Positions 35,460-44,447 of a stretch of DNA of 64,000 nt are shown here, piece by piece. A model generated the notes under the pieces. It ran no database searches and was not told the DNA's origin. It saw only the letters and a list, made by a program, of their open reading frames with translations. The translations under genes and the position numbers were made by a program. Origin of the DNA: Pseudomonas sp. TH41 (GTDB lineage: Bacteria; Pseudomonadota; Gammaproteobacteria; Pseudomonadales; Pseudomonadaceae); the NCBI RefSeq assembly GCF_016650695.1, contig NZ_JAEKFH010000005.1, forward strand, positions 558,001 through 622,000, read 5' to 3'. How positions within the stretch are numbered: the stretch's first letter is position 1; the number at the start of each line of letters is the position of its first letter.

Positions 35460-38400
35460 ATGAACGTCCTTTTCTATCTGGAGCCCGCCATTGAGTTGGG
35501 CAACCCTGAATTTCGCTACGCGACACTTCGCAGCTCAATCGTGCCGCAAGTTACTTCACTGCGTGATGCCGGCGTAAGCGTCCACTGCATCGTTAGCCAG
35601 GTCATTGCTGAACGTGCATTGCGTGACGGCTACGTCGCGACTATCGGTTCGCTGTCTACCATCGATCCGCTGGATTGGACCGCAGGTGAAAACACCCTTG
35701 AGCGCTCGCTAAGACACCAAGCCAACAATTACAAGGATGGCGAGCACGCGCGCCTAGGCGAATTGCTCAAATCCGGTATTCCGGAAGGGTTTGAACCCGA
35801 CATCATTATCGTCTGGGAATCCCCAATGTCGTTTCTTGGAGAAATCTTTCCCAAGGCGCGAATTATTTATCAGATGCCCGGCTTTTTCTCCCGCCCGCCA
35901 TTTGCCAATCTTGTCGCGTTTGACACAGGGCTCCTCGGTGATAGCACCTCCCCCACCAATCGCTCTGTCAGCCCAGCAGAAATAGATGCCCTTGAAAGCC
36001 TGAGAGACCACGAAGCTCGATTCCTGAACTCCATTGCTCCAACACAAGTAGCAATCAACGACCTTAAACAACGCTTTCGTAGCGTGATCCTGTTGCCATT
36101 GCAGATTGATGGCTACTTCATGATCGACTCCGTATTGGGGCGTCGTAGCCAATTCGATGTACTGGTGGACATCATGGGTCGGATACCGGCCAATCAAGCT
36201 CTGGTAGTAACAAATTACTGGTCCGGCCAGACCCGAAGTGCAGTTTTGACTGCACAGAACATCAGTTACCTGCGCTCGCGTTTTGAGAATTTTGCCTACT
36301 TCGAAAACTTCGACAAAATCCCCTCTGTATCGCAGTTGCTGGTCCCTGAAATGGATGGTGTTATCACTATCTCCTCCTCCCTTGGCTATCAGGCAGCGTT
36401 CTGGCAAAAACCTTTGCTGACCCTCGGCGCCAGCCATATCACGCCATTTGCAACCACCAACGACTGGAATGAGTTTTTCGCCCAGGTAACTGCGGGTGAT
36501 CCGATCGTCCGAGATGATCTGATTATTTCAACGATCAGTGCTAAACATCTCCCCGCTCAAATGCTTGAGGAAGACGGCAAAGGTTATGCAGGCTGGCTTC
36601 GAGAAGTCGCCGACCGCCCTGTTGGGGAGTTTCCATGCTGGACTGACAATGAGCCAGTAGCCAAAACCCTATTCGATCTACGACGCGAACCCGAATACCT
36701 GAAGCAGCTTGGCTACTTCAACCTGGTACGCGAAGAGTCTTCAATGGATCACTGCCGTGAGCTTTCACAGCAGATTCAACGGCACCCAATCATTTCGTTC
36801 GACGTATTCGATACGCTTTTGTACCGACCATTCAAATCTCCTTCAGACATGTTCGAATTCATGTCGGATGAAGTGCGTCAGATTTGCAATCTTCCGTCCC
36901 TTGATTTCCGTGCCGCTCGACGCGCCGCAGAAAAAGCTGCTTTCGAGGAGGCTATTGCACGTGGTGACGGCGAGACTCGGATCGATGAAATCTATCAGGC
37001 ATTCGCAGAACAAACGGGTGTAGGCCAAGAACTGGCAGAGCGAGTTCAACAGCTCGAAATGCAGATGGAAATGGACATCCTTTACCCAAGACTGTCTGGC
37101 TTCAAGGCCTTCAATGAGGCCCGCAGTCTGGGCAAGCGAATTATCATCATTTCCGACATGTATCTTCCACGTGACTTCCTAGAGGCCATTCTCAAAAAGA
37201 ACGGTTATGAAGGTTACGAGCGTTTTTACGTATCGTCTGAAGCCCGCGTCAAGAAACACAACGGAAGACTCTTCGATCACGTTCTTGAAGATCTAAACGT
37301 CGATCCAAAGACAATTCTCCACGTTGGGGATAACGTTGCCGCCGACGTGGTGCGGGCCAAAGAACGTGGCATCAAACCATTCCACTTGGTCAAGGCATCT
37401 GAAGTATTCGCGGAATGCGACAGCTTCAAGACGCCGTGGTCTCGCGATGAAGAGCGCCACTCCCTGGACTGGAAAATGATTCTTGCTATCGCGGGCAATC
37501 GATTCCATGACAACCCGTATTTGCCGCATCGACGCGGTACCCTGTTCTGCGGCGATCCTTGGCGCTTGGGTTACTACGGCCAAGGCCCTATGCTTCTGGG
37601 TTACACCAAGTGGCTGATAGAGAAAGCTATTCGCGACGGCGTGCAACGTCTTTACTTCCTGTCTCGCGACGGCTTGATCATGAAGGAAGCGTACGACCGC
37701 ATTGCCCAGAATTATCCCGACGCCCCAAGTAGTCACTACTTACTCTGCTCGCGCAGAGCCGTGAATCTAGCCAAGGTACGAGATGAACATGGCGTGATGG
37801 ATCTACTGCAAGTGGATTATGCTCGCACGACCATCGAGCACCTGCTCTCATCTCGTTTTGGTGTTTATCCAGCAAATGTCCCGACTGAAATCCTCTCAAA
37901 ACACGACCTTACTCTTGAGACGATAGTCACCAACAAAAACCAGGAAATGCTCAAGCCGTTTTTCCTTGACCTGCTTCCACTCATCGTAAGTGCCGCCAGC
38001 AAAGAGCGGGCGAATTACCTCGAATACCTTGAAGGAACAGGCCTGCTTGACTCAGGTGAAGTTGCCTTGGTGGATATCGGGTATGCCGGCACTATGCAGG
38101 AATCCCTGTATTTGCTGACTGATCGCAAGAAACTGTTTGGTGGTTACTACCTGATGACCTTCCGTCAGGCACTGAAGCGCGTAGATGCTTATGGCATGCC
38201 GATCAGAGGGTACCTGGGTGAGTTCGTGGATCGTCACGATACCCACCATCCATTCTGCCGAAACGTTCCACTCTACGAGACACTGTTTAGCAGTGTGGAC
38301 ACGTCATTTGTCCGCATGGATCGTGATTGGAATGGCCGCCTTACCCCGATTTTCATGGAGCGATTTGCAGCCGAGGCAAAACGTGAAGAGGTAGTTCATC

Positions 38401-38888
38401 GGATCCATAAAGGTGCGCTGAGCTTTATTGAAGAAACAGCGCGCATCTTTGGCAGTCGCTTGAAAAACCTGGATATCGAGCCCGTCAAATCTCTACGCGT
38501 GCTAGAGAAGTTCTTCAGTGATCCGCATCCGATAGACGCCAAAATGTTCGCCGGCCTTGTTTTTGAGGATGCTTATGGCGGAGCGGGTCTGAAAAAAATA
38601 CTGCCAACAGTAGACAAACTGAAAGAACAATGTGTTTGGAAAATGGGCGCCGCTGTATTGCAGCGAGCACAAAGTAAAAATGGGCAACCAAAGGCTACTG
38701 AAACCACTATAACAACAAAAACCGCCAGCAAGCTTGAGCAAAGATTGATCCGTTGGGTGGTCAGGAAAACCTCCAATGATCGTAAATTCAAAAAATTTGA
38801 ACTTACTCCAGTTAAATTTTTTAACGACTCCAAGAGCCCACACGTTCGCCTACTAGGACGACTGTATCTATCCAGATCAGCTGACTGA
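35460..38888 (+). CDS. Large capsule biosynthesis protein: glycosyltransferase-like part plus HAD phosphatase
   Basis: 1142 residues. Residues 1-420 look like a GT-B-type transferase (start MNVLFYLEPAIELGNPEF, then a Rossmann-like second half with TISSSLGYQAAFWQKPLLTLG). Residues 440-640 are a HAD domain with every motif: DVFDT (about 447), ISDMY (about 564), a lysine in ARVKKHNG (about 596) and GDNVAADV (about 622). Residues 690-1142 are the COG5610-type C-terminus (LGYYGQGPMLLGYTKWL, LVDIGYAGTMQESLYLL). No membrane segment or signal peptide is apparent. Codon use is AT-richer than in neighbours. It occupies the place of capsule region 2, so it is the best candidate for making the repeat unit or polymer; the sugar is unknown. 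Confidence 0.75.
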   Translation: MNVLFYLEPAIELGNPEFRYATLRSSIVPQVTSLRDAGVSVHCIVSQVIAERALRDGYVATIGSLSTIDPLDWTAGENTLERSLRHQANNYKDGEHARLGELLKSGIPEGFEPDIIIVWESPMSFLGEIFPKARIIYQMPGFFSRPPFANLVAFDTGLLGDSTSPTNRSVSPAEIDALESLRDHEARFLNSIAPTQVAINDLKQRFRSVILLPLQIDGYFMIDSVLGRRSQFDVLVDIMGRIPANQALVVTNYWSGQTRSAVLTAQNISYLRSRFENFAYFENFDKIPSVSQLLVPEMDGVITISSSLGYQAAFWQKPLLTLGASHITPFATTNDWNEFFAQVTAGDPIVRDDLIISTISAKHLPAQMLEEDGKGYAGWLREVADRPVGEFPCWTDNEPVAKTLFDLRREPEYLKQLGYFNLVREESSMDHCRELSQQIQRHPIISFDVFDTLLYRPFKSPSDMFEFMSDEVRQICNLPSLDFRAARRAAEKAAFEEAIARGDGETRIDEIYQAFAEQTGVGQELAERVQQLEMQMEMDILYPRLSGFKAFNEARSLGKRIIIISDMYLPRDFLEAILKKNGYEGYERFYVSSEARVKKHNGRLFDHVLEDLNVDPKTILHVGDNVAADVVRAKERGIKPFHLVKASEVFAECDSFKTPWSRDEERHSLDWKMILAIAGNRFHDNPYLPHRRGTLFCGDPWRLGYYGQGPMLLGYTKWLIEKAIRDGVQRLYFLSRDGLIMKEAYDRIAQNYPDAPSSHYLLCSRRAVNLAKVRDEHGVMDLLQVDYARTTIEHLLSSRFGVYPANVPTEILSKHDLTLETIVTNKNQEMLKPFFLDLLPLIVSAASKERANYLEYLEGTGLLDSGEVALVDIGYAGTMQESLYLLTDRKKLFGGYYLMTFRQALKRVDAYGMPIRGYLGEFVDRHDTHHPFCRNVPLYETLFSSVDTSFVRMDRDWNGRLTPIFMERFAAEAKREEVVHRIHKGALSFIEETARIFGSRLKNLDIEPVKSLRVLEKFFSDPHPIDAKMFAGLVFEDAYGGAGLKKILPTVDKLKEQCVWKMGAAVLQRAQSKNGQPKATETTITTKTASKLEQRLIRWVVRKTSNDRKFKKFELTPVKFFNDSKSPHVRLLGRLYLSRSAD

Positions 38889-38901
38889 CGAGCGAAATAC
38901 C

Positions 38902-38945
38902 GGCATACAGTTCATTACGATTTTATCTGTAATGAACTGTATGCC
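38902..38945. repeat. Perfect 17-bp stem hairpin
   Basis: GGCATACAGTTCATTAC (38902-38918) is exactly inverted at 38929-38945 around a 10-base loop. It follows the large gene by 13 bases. There is no T-run, so it may protect the 3' end or be the footprint of a mobile element; sequence beyond is AT-rich up to kpsF. Confidence 0.75.
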
Positions 38946-39059
38946 CTTCCATACAAAACCCAGTAAAAAAGCGCGCTTTCAGAATCTTTTTACTTATCAA
39001 TAATTTTCATAAGTAACAGGAACTCCATTGCTACTGACTTTAGCCATTCAAACGAACGC

Positions 39060-40004
39060 TCAGTCAAAAATCTCCACAACCCCCACCACCTCATCACTCC
39101 CCTCTGCCATCACCAGCAGCGCACGAATCTTGTGATCCAGCATATAAGCCTCAGCCTCACTCAACTGCGCATTCGCTTTCACGGTATGCGGGCTGGCGGT
39201 CATGAAGCTGGCGACGCTTTCATTCACCACACCCGGATTGCCCAGCAGTGCCCGGCGCAGGTCGCCGTCGGTGACGATACCGACCAGTTTGTCGTTGTCC
39301 ATCACCAGGGCCAGACCCAGGCGGCTGGAGGTCATGACCAGCAGGCAGTCGTGGAATGAGGTGTCGCGAGTGACTTTGGGGAGGTTGGTGTGCATCACGT
39401 CGCTGACGCGGGTCAGTAGTTTGCGGCCGAGGCTGCCGCCGGGGTGGTAGCGGGCGAAGTCCATCGGTTTGAAGTCGAGGGCGCTGATCAGGGCAACGGC
39501 GAGTGCATCGCCCATAGCCATGGTGGCCAGGGTCGAGGTGGTGGGTGCCAGGTTGTTCGGGCACACCTCGCGCTCGACCGAGATGTCGAGCCAGATGTCG
39601 GCGTGTTTGGCCAGGGTGGATTGGCCGTTGCCGGTCATGGCGATGATCTTGTTACCGAAGGACTTCAGGCTCGGGATCAGCTTGATCACTTCTTCGGTTT
39701 CGCCGCTGTAGGAAATCAGGATCAGTACGTCAATCGGCTTGAGCATGCCGAGGTCGCCGTGGAAGGCTTCGGCCGGGTGCAGGAACAAACTTGGGGTGCC
39801 GGTAGAGGCGAAGGTGGCGACCATTTTCTGGCCGATCAAACCGGATTTGCCCATGCCGCATACCGCCGCACGGCCTTTGCAGCCGAGGATCAGTTCTACG
39901 GCGCGCTGAAATTCGCCATCCAGGCGTTCTGCGAGTTGACTGATGGCTTGCGCCTGGGCGCAGAGTGCTTCTTTGGCAATTGGAAGGTGATTCATGGGGG
40001 ACAC
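39060..40004 (-). CDS. kpsF: Arabinose-5-phosphate isomerase KpsF
   Basis: 314-residue isomerase converting ribulose-5-phosphate to arabinose-5-phosphate, the first step to CMP-Kdo. An SIS domain (CGMGKSGLIGQKMVATFASTG, SYSGETEEVI) is followed by two CBS domains (VSDVMHTNLPKV, VGIVTDGDLRR). A GTG at 40004 with GGAG six bases upstream is preferred over the ATG at 39995, which lacks a well-spaced site. It is on the minus strand, opposite to all its kps neighbours. A housekeeping KdsD is expected elsewhere, so this is a dedicated capsule copy. No kpsU (CMP-Kdo synthetase) is in the window. Confidence 0.92.
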   Translation of the reverse strand: MSPMNHLPIAKEALCAQAQAISQLAERLDGEFQRAVELILGCKGRAAVCGMGKSGLIGQKMVATFASTGTPSLFLHPAEAFHGDLGMLKPIDVLILISYSGETEEVIKLIPSLKSFGNKIIAMTGNGQSTLAKHADIWLDISVEREVCPNNLAPTTSTLATMAMGDALAVALISALDFKPMDFARYHPGGSLGRKLLTRVSDVMHTNLPKVTRDTSFHDCLLVMTSSRLGLALVMDNDKLVGIVTDGDLRRALLGNPGVVNESVASFMTASPHTVKANAQLSEAEAYMLDHKIRALLVMAEGSDEVVGVVEIFD

Positions 40005-40384
40005 TATCGCTCCTTGATTTTGAAGGCGCGTATGGTAACGGCTCAATGCCAGCGAGGGAATGTTGATCTCCTGGCCGTAGGAAATTGCCAGCGGGCGCTA
40101 TGAAAACTGATTCCCCATGAAAAAAACGAAACCAGCCTCGAATAGTCAAGCGCTGAAAATAGGGCAGGACGCCCGCTCGTCGGACTGTTTAAACCACAAA
40201 CCTGAGATGTTAAAAATTCATCAAATAGGTGAAAAAAAGTCGTAAGAAACCCCCTAGTTTTACGAGTGGCAACGTGCCATTTGTATTATCATTTGCGCCA
40301 AATTTTGATTAAGCATTTTTTCAGACACGTACTGATTCGTGGCTGACACAAGACTGCGCTCGTTATGGATATCCGCTGTTTTTT
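40005..40384. other. Divergent promoter region between kpsF and kpsC
   Basis: 380 bases, clearly AT-rich in the right half (about 40190-40330). Small palindromes occur (CGTAA/TTACG around 40242-40265; TGGCA/TGCCA around 40266-40280). I could not identify a confident promoter, and no ops element or REP is present. The kpsC start lacks a good ribosome site. Confidence 0.45.
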
Positions 40385-42415
40385 ATGGACAATGCCGCTC
40401 CACCGCGTCGCTCTTTGCTGATTCTGTCCAAAGGCGCGCAACAGATCTCTACCCTCCCCACCTTGCTGCCCGAGTATCGGCTGCTGTGCGGGACGGTGCG
40501 CGACATTGCCCAGGCCGATGATGTCCTCGCGTGGGGGCGTAAACCTAGCGCATTGCGCGCGCAGGCCGTTGCTAAAGATGCCGGTTTGCCCCTGCTCACT
40601 GTCGAAGACGGTTTTCTGCGCTCGGTGGGGCTGGGTGCCGAAGACCCGCCGTTGTCGCTGATTGTCGATCCGCTGGGTATCTATTACGACGCCACCGCGC
40701 CGTCTCGTCTGGAACAATTGATTCCCGTCCCGCTGATGCAAGCGCAGATCCTGCGTGCCCGGGCCTTGCAAGCAAGCTGGTGCGAAGAGCGCGTGTCCAA
40801 ATACAACGGCGCTCGGATTGAAGCCTGCGTATTGCCGCAGCCGTGTGTGCTGGTGGCCGATCAGACCCGCGGCGATGCCTCGCTGCAAGGAGCCACCGCC
40901 GCTGATTTCGAGCGCATGCTCGAAGCTGCGCTGACCGAGCATCCGCACAGCACAGTGGCGGTCAAGGTTCATCCGGACGTGGTGGCCGGGCGCAAGCAAG
41001 GTCACTTCGACCTGGCGAAGCTGCGCAAGCATCCACGGGTTCATTTGATCAGCGATAACCTGCACCCGGCCGAGCTGATGCCGAGCGTCCAGGCTGTCTA
41101 CGTGATGACCTCACAACTGGGCTTCGATGCACTGTTGTGGGACGTGCCTGTGCACACCTTTGGCATGCCGTTCTATGCCGGCTGGGGTTTGACCCTTGAT
41201 GCCCTGCCCGCCCCTGCGCGGCGCCAGCCCGTCAGCCTTGAACAATTGCTGCATGCCGCGCTCGTGGAGTACCCGCGCTACGTCGACCCGGAGACGGCCG
41301 CGCCGTGCGAACCCGAAACCGTACTGGCATGGCTGGGCCTTCAACGAAGAATGCGCAGTCGGCTGCCCGAGAGCCTGCAAGTGGTTGGCTTCAGCAAGTG
41401 GAAACACCCACTGGTGCTGGATTTTTTCAACGGGTCATCCATTCGGTTCCTTGGACGTTTCTCCCGACGTCGTCTCGCCACACCGGTCATTACATGGGGC
41501 TGTCATCACGACACGCCATTGACGACGAAAGCTGGCAACCACCTCGGCCGCGTCGAAGACGGCTTCCTCCGCTCCGTCGGCCTGGGTGCGAAGAAAACCC
41601 GCCCACTGTCGTGGGTGTTCGACGACCTGGGCATTTACTACGACGCTACCCGTCCTTCGCGCCTGGAACACCTCTTGCAGAACGAACCGTGGAGTTCAGG
41701 TTTGCTGCAACGGGCCACGGCGCTACGTGAAGCGATCTGCGCCGCCGGCGTTACTAAATACAACTTGCCCGGCACCACGTGGAAACGTCCCGCCGGTGTC
41801 GAGAAAGTGATTCTGGTACCGGGCCAGGTCGAGTCCGACGCCTCGATTCGCTACGGCGCGCACCGGATCCGGCGCAATCTTGATTTGCTCAAGGCGGTGC
41901 GCCAGCGCCACCCGTTGGCGTGGCTGTTGTACAAGCCACATCCAGAAGTATTGGCCGGCACTCGCGAGGCCGGCGAAGGCGAAGAACGCACCAGTGACTG
42001 GTGCAATCAGGTGGTGGGCGATGTGCCCTTCCACCAGCTGTTGTCCGAGGTCGATGAGGTGCACGTACTGACCTCGCAATCGGGCTTCGAAGCCTTGTTG
42101 CGCGGCGTGCCGGTGACCACTTACGGCCAGCCGTTTTATGCCGGCTGGGGGCTGACCCGGGATCTGGGCATGAGCCCTGAGGTCCAGGCACGCCGCACCC
42201 GGTGCCTGAGCCTGGACGAATTGGTGACCGCGACCCTGATCCGCTACCCGACTTACGTCAGCCGCATCACTCGAAAATTCACCACCCCCGAACGCACGTT
42301 AATCGAGATTCAAAACTGGGATGAAGTACCTACGCAAGGAAGGCCTCCAACATGGCGAGAGATGATTCAACACTGGGTCCTCAGCGCTTTGAAACCACGC
42401 CCAAGAAATTCGTAG
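40385..42415 (+). CDS. kpsC: Capsule Kdo transferase KpsC (two modules)
   Basis: 676 residues in two tandem modules. Each has the KpsC signature: VEDGFLRSVGLGAEDPP near residue 74 and RVEDGFLRSVGLGAKKT near residue 388; each also has VHVLTSQ/VYVMTSQ and PFYAGWGLT. In E. coli and Neisseria, KpsC/LipA builds the alternating beta-2,4/beta-2,7 Kdo linker between lyso-phosphatidylglycerol and the capsule chain. Cytoplasmic, membrane-associated. The ATG at 40385 is accepted although Shine-Dalgarno is poor. kpsS overlaps its end by 64 bases. Confidence 0.93.
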   Translation: MDNAAPPRRSLLILSKGAQQISTLPTLLPEYRLLCGTVRDIAQADDVLAWGRKPSALRAQAVAKDAGLPLLTVEDGFLRSVGLGAEDPPLSLIVDPLGIYYDATAPSRLEQLIPVPLMQAQILRARALQASWCEERVSKYNGARIEACVLPQPCVLVADQTRGDASLQGATAADFERMLEAALTEHPHSTVAVKVHPDVVAGRKQGHFDLAKLRKHPRVHLISDNLHPAELMPSVQAVYVMTSQLGFDALLWDVPVHTFGMPFYAGWGLTLDALPAPARRQPVSLEQLLHAALVEYPRYVDPETAAPCEPETVLAWLGLQRRMRSRLPESLQVVGFSKWKHPLVLDFFNGSSIRFLGRFSRRRLATPVITWGCHHDTPLTTKAGNHLGRVEDGFLRSVGLGAKKTRPLSWVFDDLGIYYDATRPSRLEHLLQNEPWSSGLLQRATALREAICAAGVTKYNLPGTTWKRPAGVEKVILVPGQVESDASIRYGAHRIRRNLDLLKAVRQRHPLAWLLYKPHPEVLAGTREAGEGEERTSDWCNQVVGDVPFHQLLSEVDEVHVLTSQSGFEALLRGVPVTTYGQPFYAGWGLTRDLGMSPEVQARRTRCLSLDELVTATLIRYPTYVSRITRKFTTPERTLIEIQNWDEVPTQGRPPTWREMIQHWVLSALKPRPRNS

Positions 42416-43674
42416 TGCCGGTCGAACGCTCCCAGCGTCAGGTCTCGGTGAAGCCGCGCAACTCATTCCTGTTTCTGCAGGGTGTCAGTTCGCCGTTTTT
42501 CGCACGCCTGGTGCAGGCACTGCGAGCCGAGGGACAGCTGGTCAAGTCGGTCAATTTCAACATGGGCGACACCCTGTACGGCAGCGGCGCGCGGGTATTT
42601 TATTCGGCGCGGCCCGAGCAGCTGATGGACTTCTACAGCCAATGTTTCAGGGCGGACCACATTACCGACGTGGTGCTGTTCGGCGACTGCCGTCCGGTGC
42701 ATCAGCCGGCGGTGGAACTGGCCAGGTCGCTGGGCATTCGCGTGCACGTCTTCGAAGAAGGTTACTTCCGCCCCTACTGGATCACCCTTGAGCGCAATGG
42801 CGTGAACAATCACTCGCTGCTGCCCCGTGATCCGGACTGGTATCGGGAAGTCGGCAAGTACATCCCGCGTTATCACAACGGCGATTCGTTTCGCCTGTCC
42901 TTTGCCTCTCGGGCTTTCCACGATGTGATGTACCACGTCGGCGGCGCCTTGAACAAAGTGGTGTTCCCCCATTACCAAACCCATGCGCCGTTCAACGCGG
43001 CGGTGGAGTATGCCGGCTACATTCGCCAGGGCATTCGCCTGGTCAGTGCCAGGGGCCGCGATTCCGAGGTCATCAGTGAAGTGGCGCGTAATCGCCATCG
43101 CACCTTCCTGTTGCCATTGCAGCTGGACAGCGATGCGCAGATCCGCGATCACTCGCCGTTCAAGCACATGAAGGATGTGTTGAAGCACGTAATGGGTTCG
43201 TTCGCCCGCCATGCCGGCAGTGACACCCGCCTGGTGGTCAAGAATCATCCCCTGACCCCGGGCATCGTCAACTATCACCGAATCACCCGGCGCATTGCGC
43301 AAAAACTCGGCATCGCCGATCGCGTGGACTTCCTCGAAAGCGGCCACATGCCGACGTTGCTGTCCCACGTCGCGGGCGTGATCACGGTCAACAGCACCGT
43401 CGGCGGTTCGTCGCTGATGCACAACGTGCCGACCATCGCCCTCAGCGACCCGATCTACAACCTCAAGGGGCTCACCCACCAAGGCAGCCTCGACGATTTC
43501 TGGCACACGCCGGAACCGCCCGACACCACGCTGTTCCAGCGCTTTCGCAGCACTGTGATTCACACCACCCAGGTCAACGGCGGTTTCTATACGCGCTGCG
43601 GCATCGACATGGCCGTGAACAACTCGCTGGAAGTGCTGATGGCCAAAACCTCAAAGATTGAACGGTACCTATGA
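42352..43674 (+). CDS. kpsS: Capsule Kdo transferase KpsS
   Basis: 440-residue KpsS/LipB enzyme, which adds the first beta-Kdo to the lipid acceptor in known systems. Diagnostic stretches are FLFLQGVSSPFFARL, VVLFGDCRPVHQPA, VFEEGYFRPYWITLE, KNHPLTPGIVNY and GVITVNSTVGGSSL. The ATG at 42352 has a GGAAGG site and lies inside the end of kpsC, so translation is likely coupled. Its stop overlaps the next start (ATGA). Confidence 0.94.
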   Translation: MARDDSTLGPQRFETTPKKFVVPVERSQRQVSVKPRNSFLFLQGVSSPFFARLVQALRAEGQLVKSVNFNMGDTLYGSGARVFYSARPEQLMDFYSQCFRADHITDVVLFGDCRPVHQPAVELARSLGIRVHVFEEGYFRPYWITLERNGVNNHSLLPRDPDWYREVGKYIPRYHNGDSFRLSFASRAFHDVMYHVGGALNKVVFPHYQTHAPFNAAVEYAGYIRQGIRLVSARGRDSEVISEVARNRHRTFLLPLQLDSDAQIRDHSPFKHMKDVLKHVMGSFARHAGSDTRLVVKNHPLTPGIVNYHRITRRIAQKLGIADRVDFLESGHMPTLLSHVAGVITVNSTVGGSSLMHNVPTIALSDPIYNLKGLTHQGSLDDFWHTPEPPDTTLFQRFRSTVIHTTQVNGGFYTRCGIDMAVNNSLEVLMAKTSKIERYL

Positions 43675-44447
43675 CGCTGCACAAAAACCCACGCTGCATT
43701 CTTATTACCGGGGCCACGGGTGGCATCGGCGGCGCGCTGGCACCGGCGTATGCTGCGCCTGGCGTGACCTTGATCTTGCAAGGCCGGCGCACCGAGCGCC
43801 TGGAAGAAATGGCCGAGCAATGCCGCGCTGCCGGCGCCCGGGTCATCCTGCACGCGCTCGATGTACAGGACCTGGTTGCGGTGCGCGAATGGATGACCCG
43901 GATCAGCGAAACCGAGCAACCTGACCTGATCATCGTCGGTGCCGGGCTCAATACCGCCGCGGGCCCAAACTCGGAAGATGAAGTCTGGGATCTGTCCCAG
44001 GCCGTGATCGAAGTGAACGTCATGGCGGCCATCGCGACCGTGCAGGCAGCGTTGCCGGCCATGCGCGCTCGAAAGCACGGCCAGATCGCGCTGTTCAGTT
44101 CCCTCGCCGGTTGGCGCGGGCTACCCGCCACACCCAGCTACAGCGCCAGCAAAGCGGCGATGAAGGCTTACGGCGAAGCCATGCGCGACCTGGTGGCCGC
44201 TGACGGCGTGCGGATCAACGTGATCATGCCGGGTTATGTCGAATCGAAAATGTGCTTTGAAATGCCTGGACCGAAACCGCTGCTGTGGAACCCGGACAAG
44301 GCCGCGCAGCGGATCCGTCGCGGCCTGGCAGCCAACCAGGCACGCATCAGTTTCCCCTTCCCCTTGAACCTCGGATGCTGGGCCCTGGGCGTGATTCCCC
44401 CACGGATGTCATCTGTCATTTTGCGATGGCTGGACTACGGTGCCTGA
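43671..44447 (+). CDS. Short-chain dehydrogenase/reductase (RkpH-like)
   Basis: 258-residue classical SDR. It has the NAD(P)-binding TGATGGIGG at residues 14-22, catalytic Ser in LFSSLAGW, and YSASKAAMKAYGEAM. The C-terminus (FPFPLNLGCWALGVIPP) is hydrophobic, suggesting membrane association, as in ketosphinganine reductases. It is in the capsule operon with ATGA coupling to kpsS. In Sinorhizobium the rkpH gene of the K-antigen cluster encodes an SDR in the same company. I infer reduction of the ketone made by the alpha-oxoamine synthase. Confidence 0.85.
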   Translation: MTLHKNPRCILITGATGGIGGALAPAYAAPGVTLILQGRRTERLEEMAEQCRAAGARVILHALDVQDLVAVREWMTRISETEQPDLIIVGAGLNTAAGPNSEDEVWDLSQAVIEVNVMAAIATVQAALPAMRARKHGQIALFSSLAGWRGLPATPSYSASKAAMKAYGEAMRDLVAADGVRINVIMPGYVESKMCFEMPGPKPLLWNPDKAAQRIRRGLAANQARISFPFPLNLGCWALGVIPPRMSSVILRWLDYGA

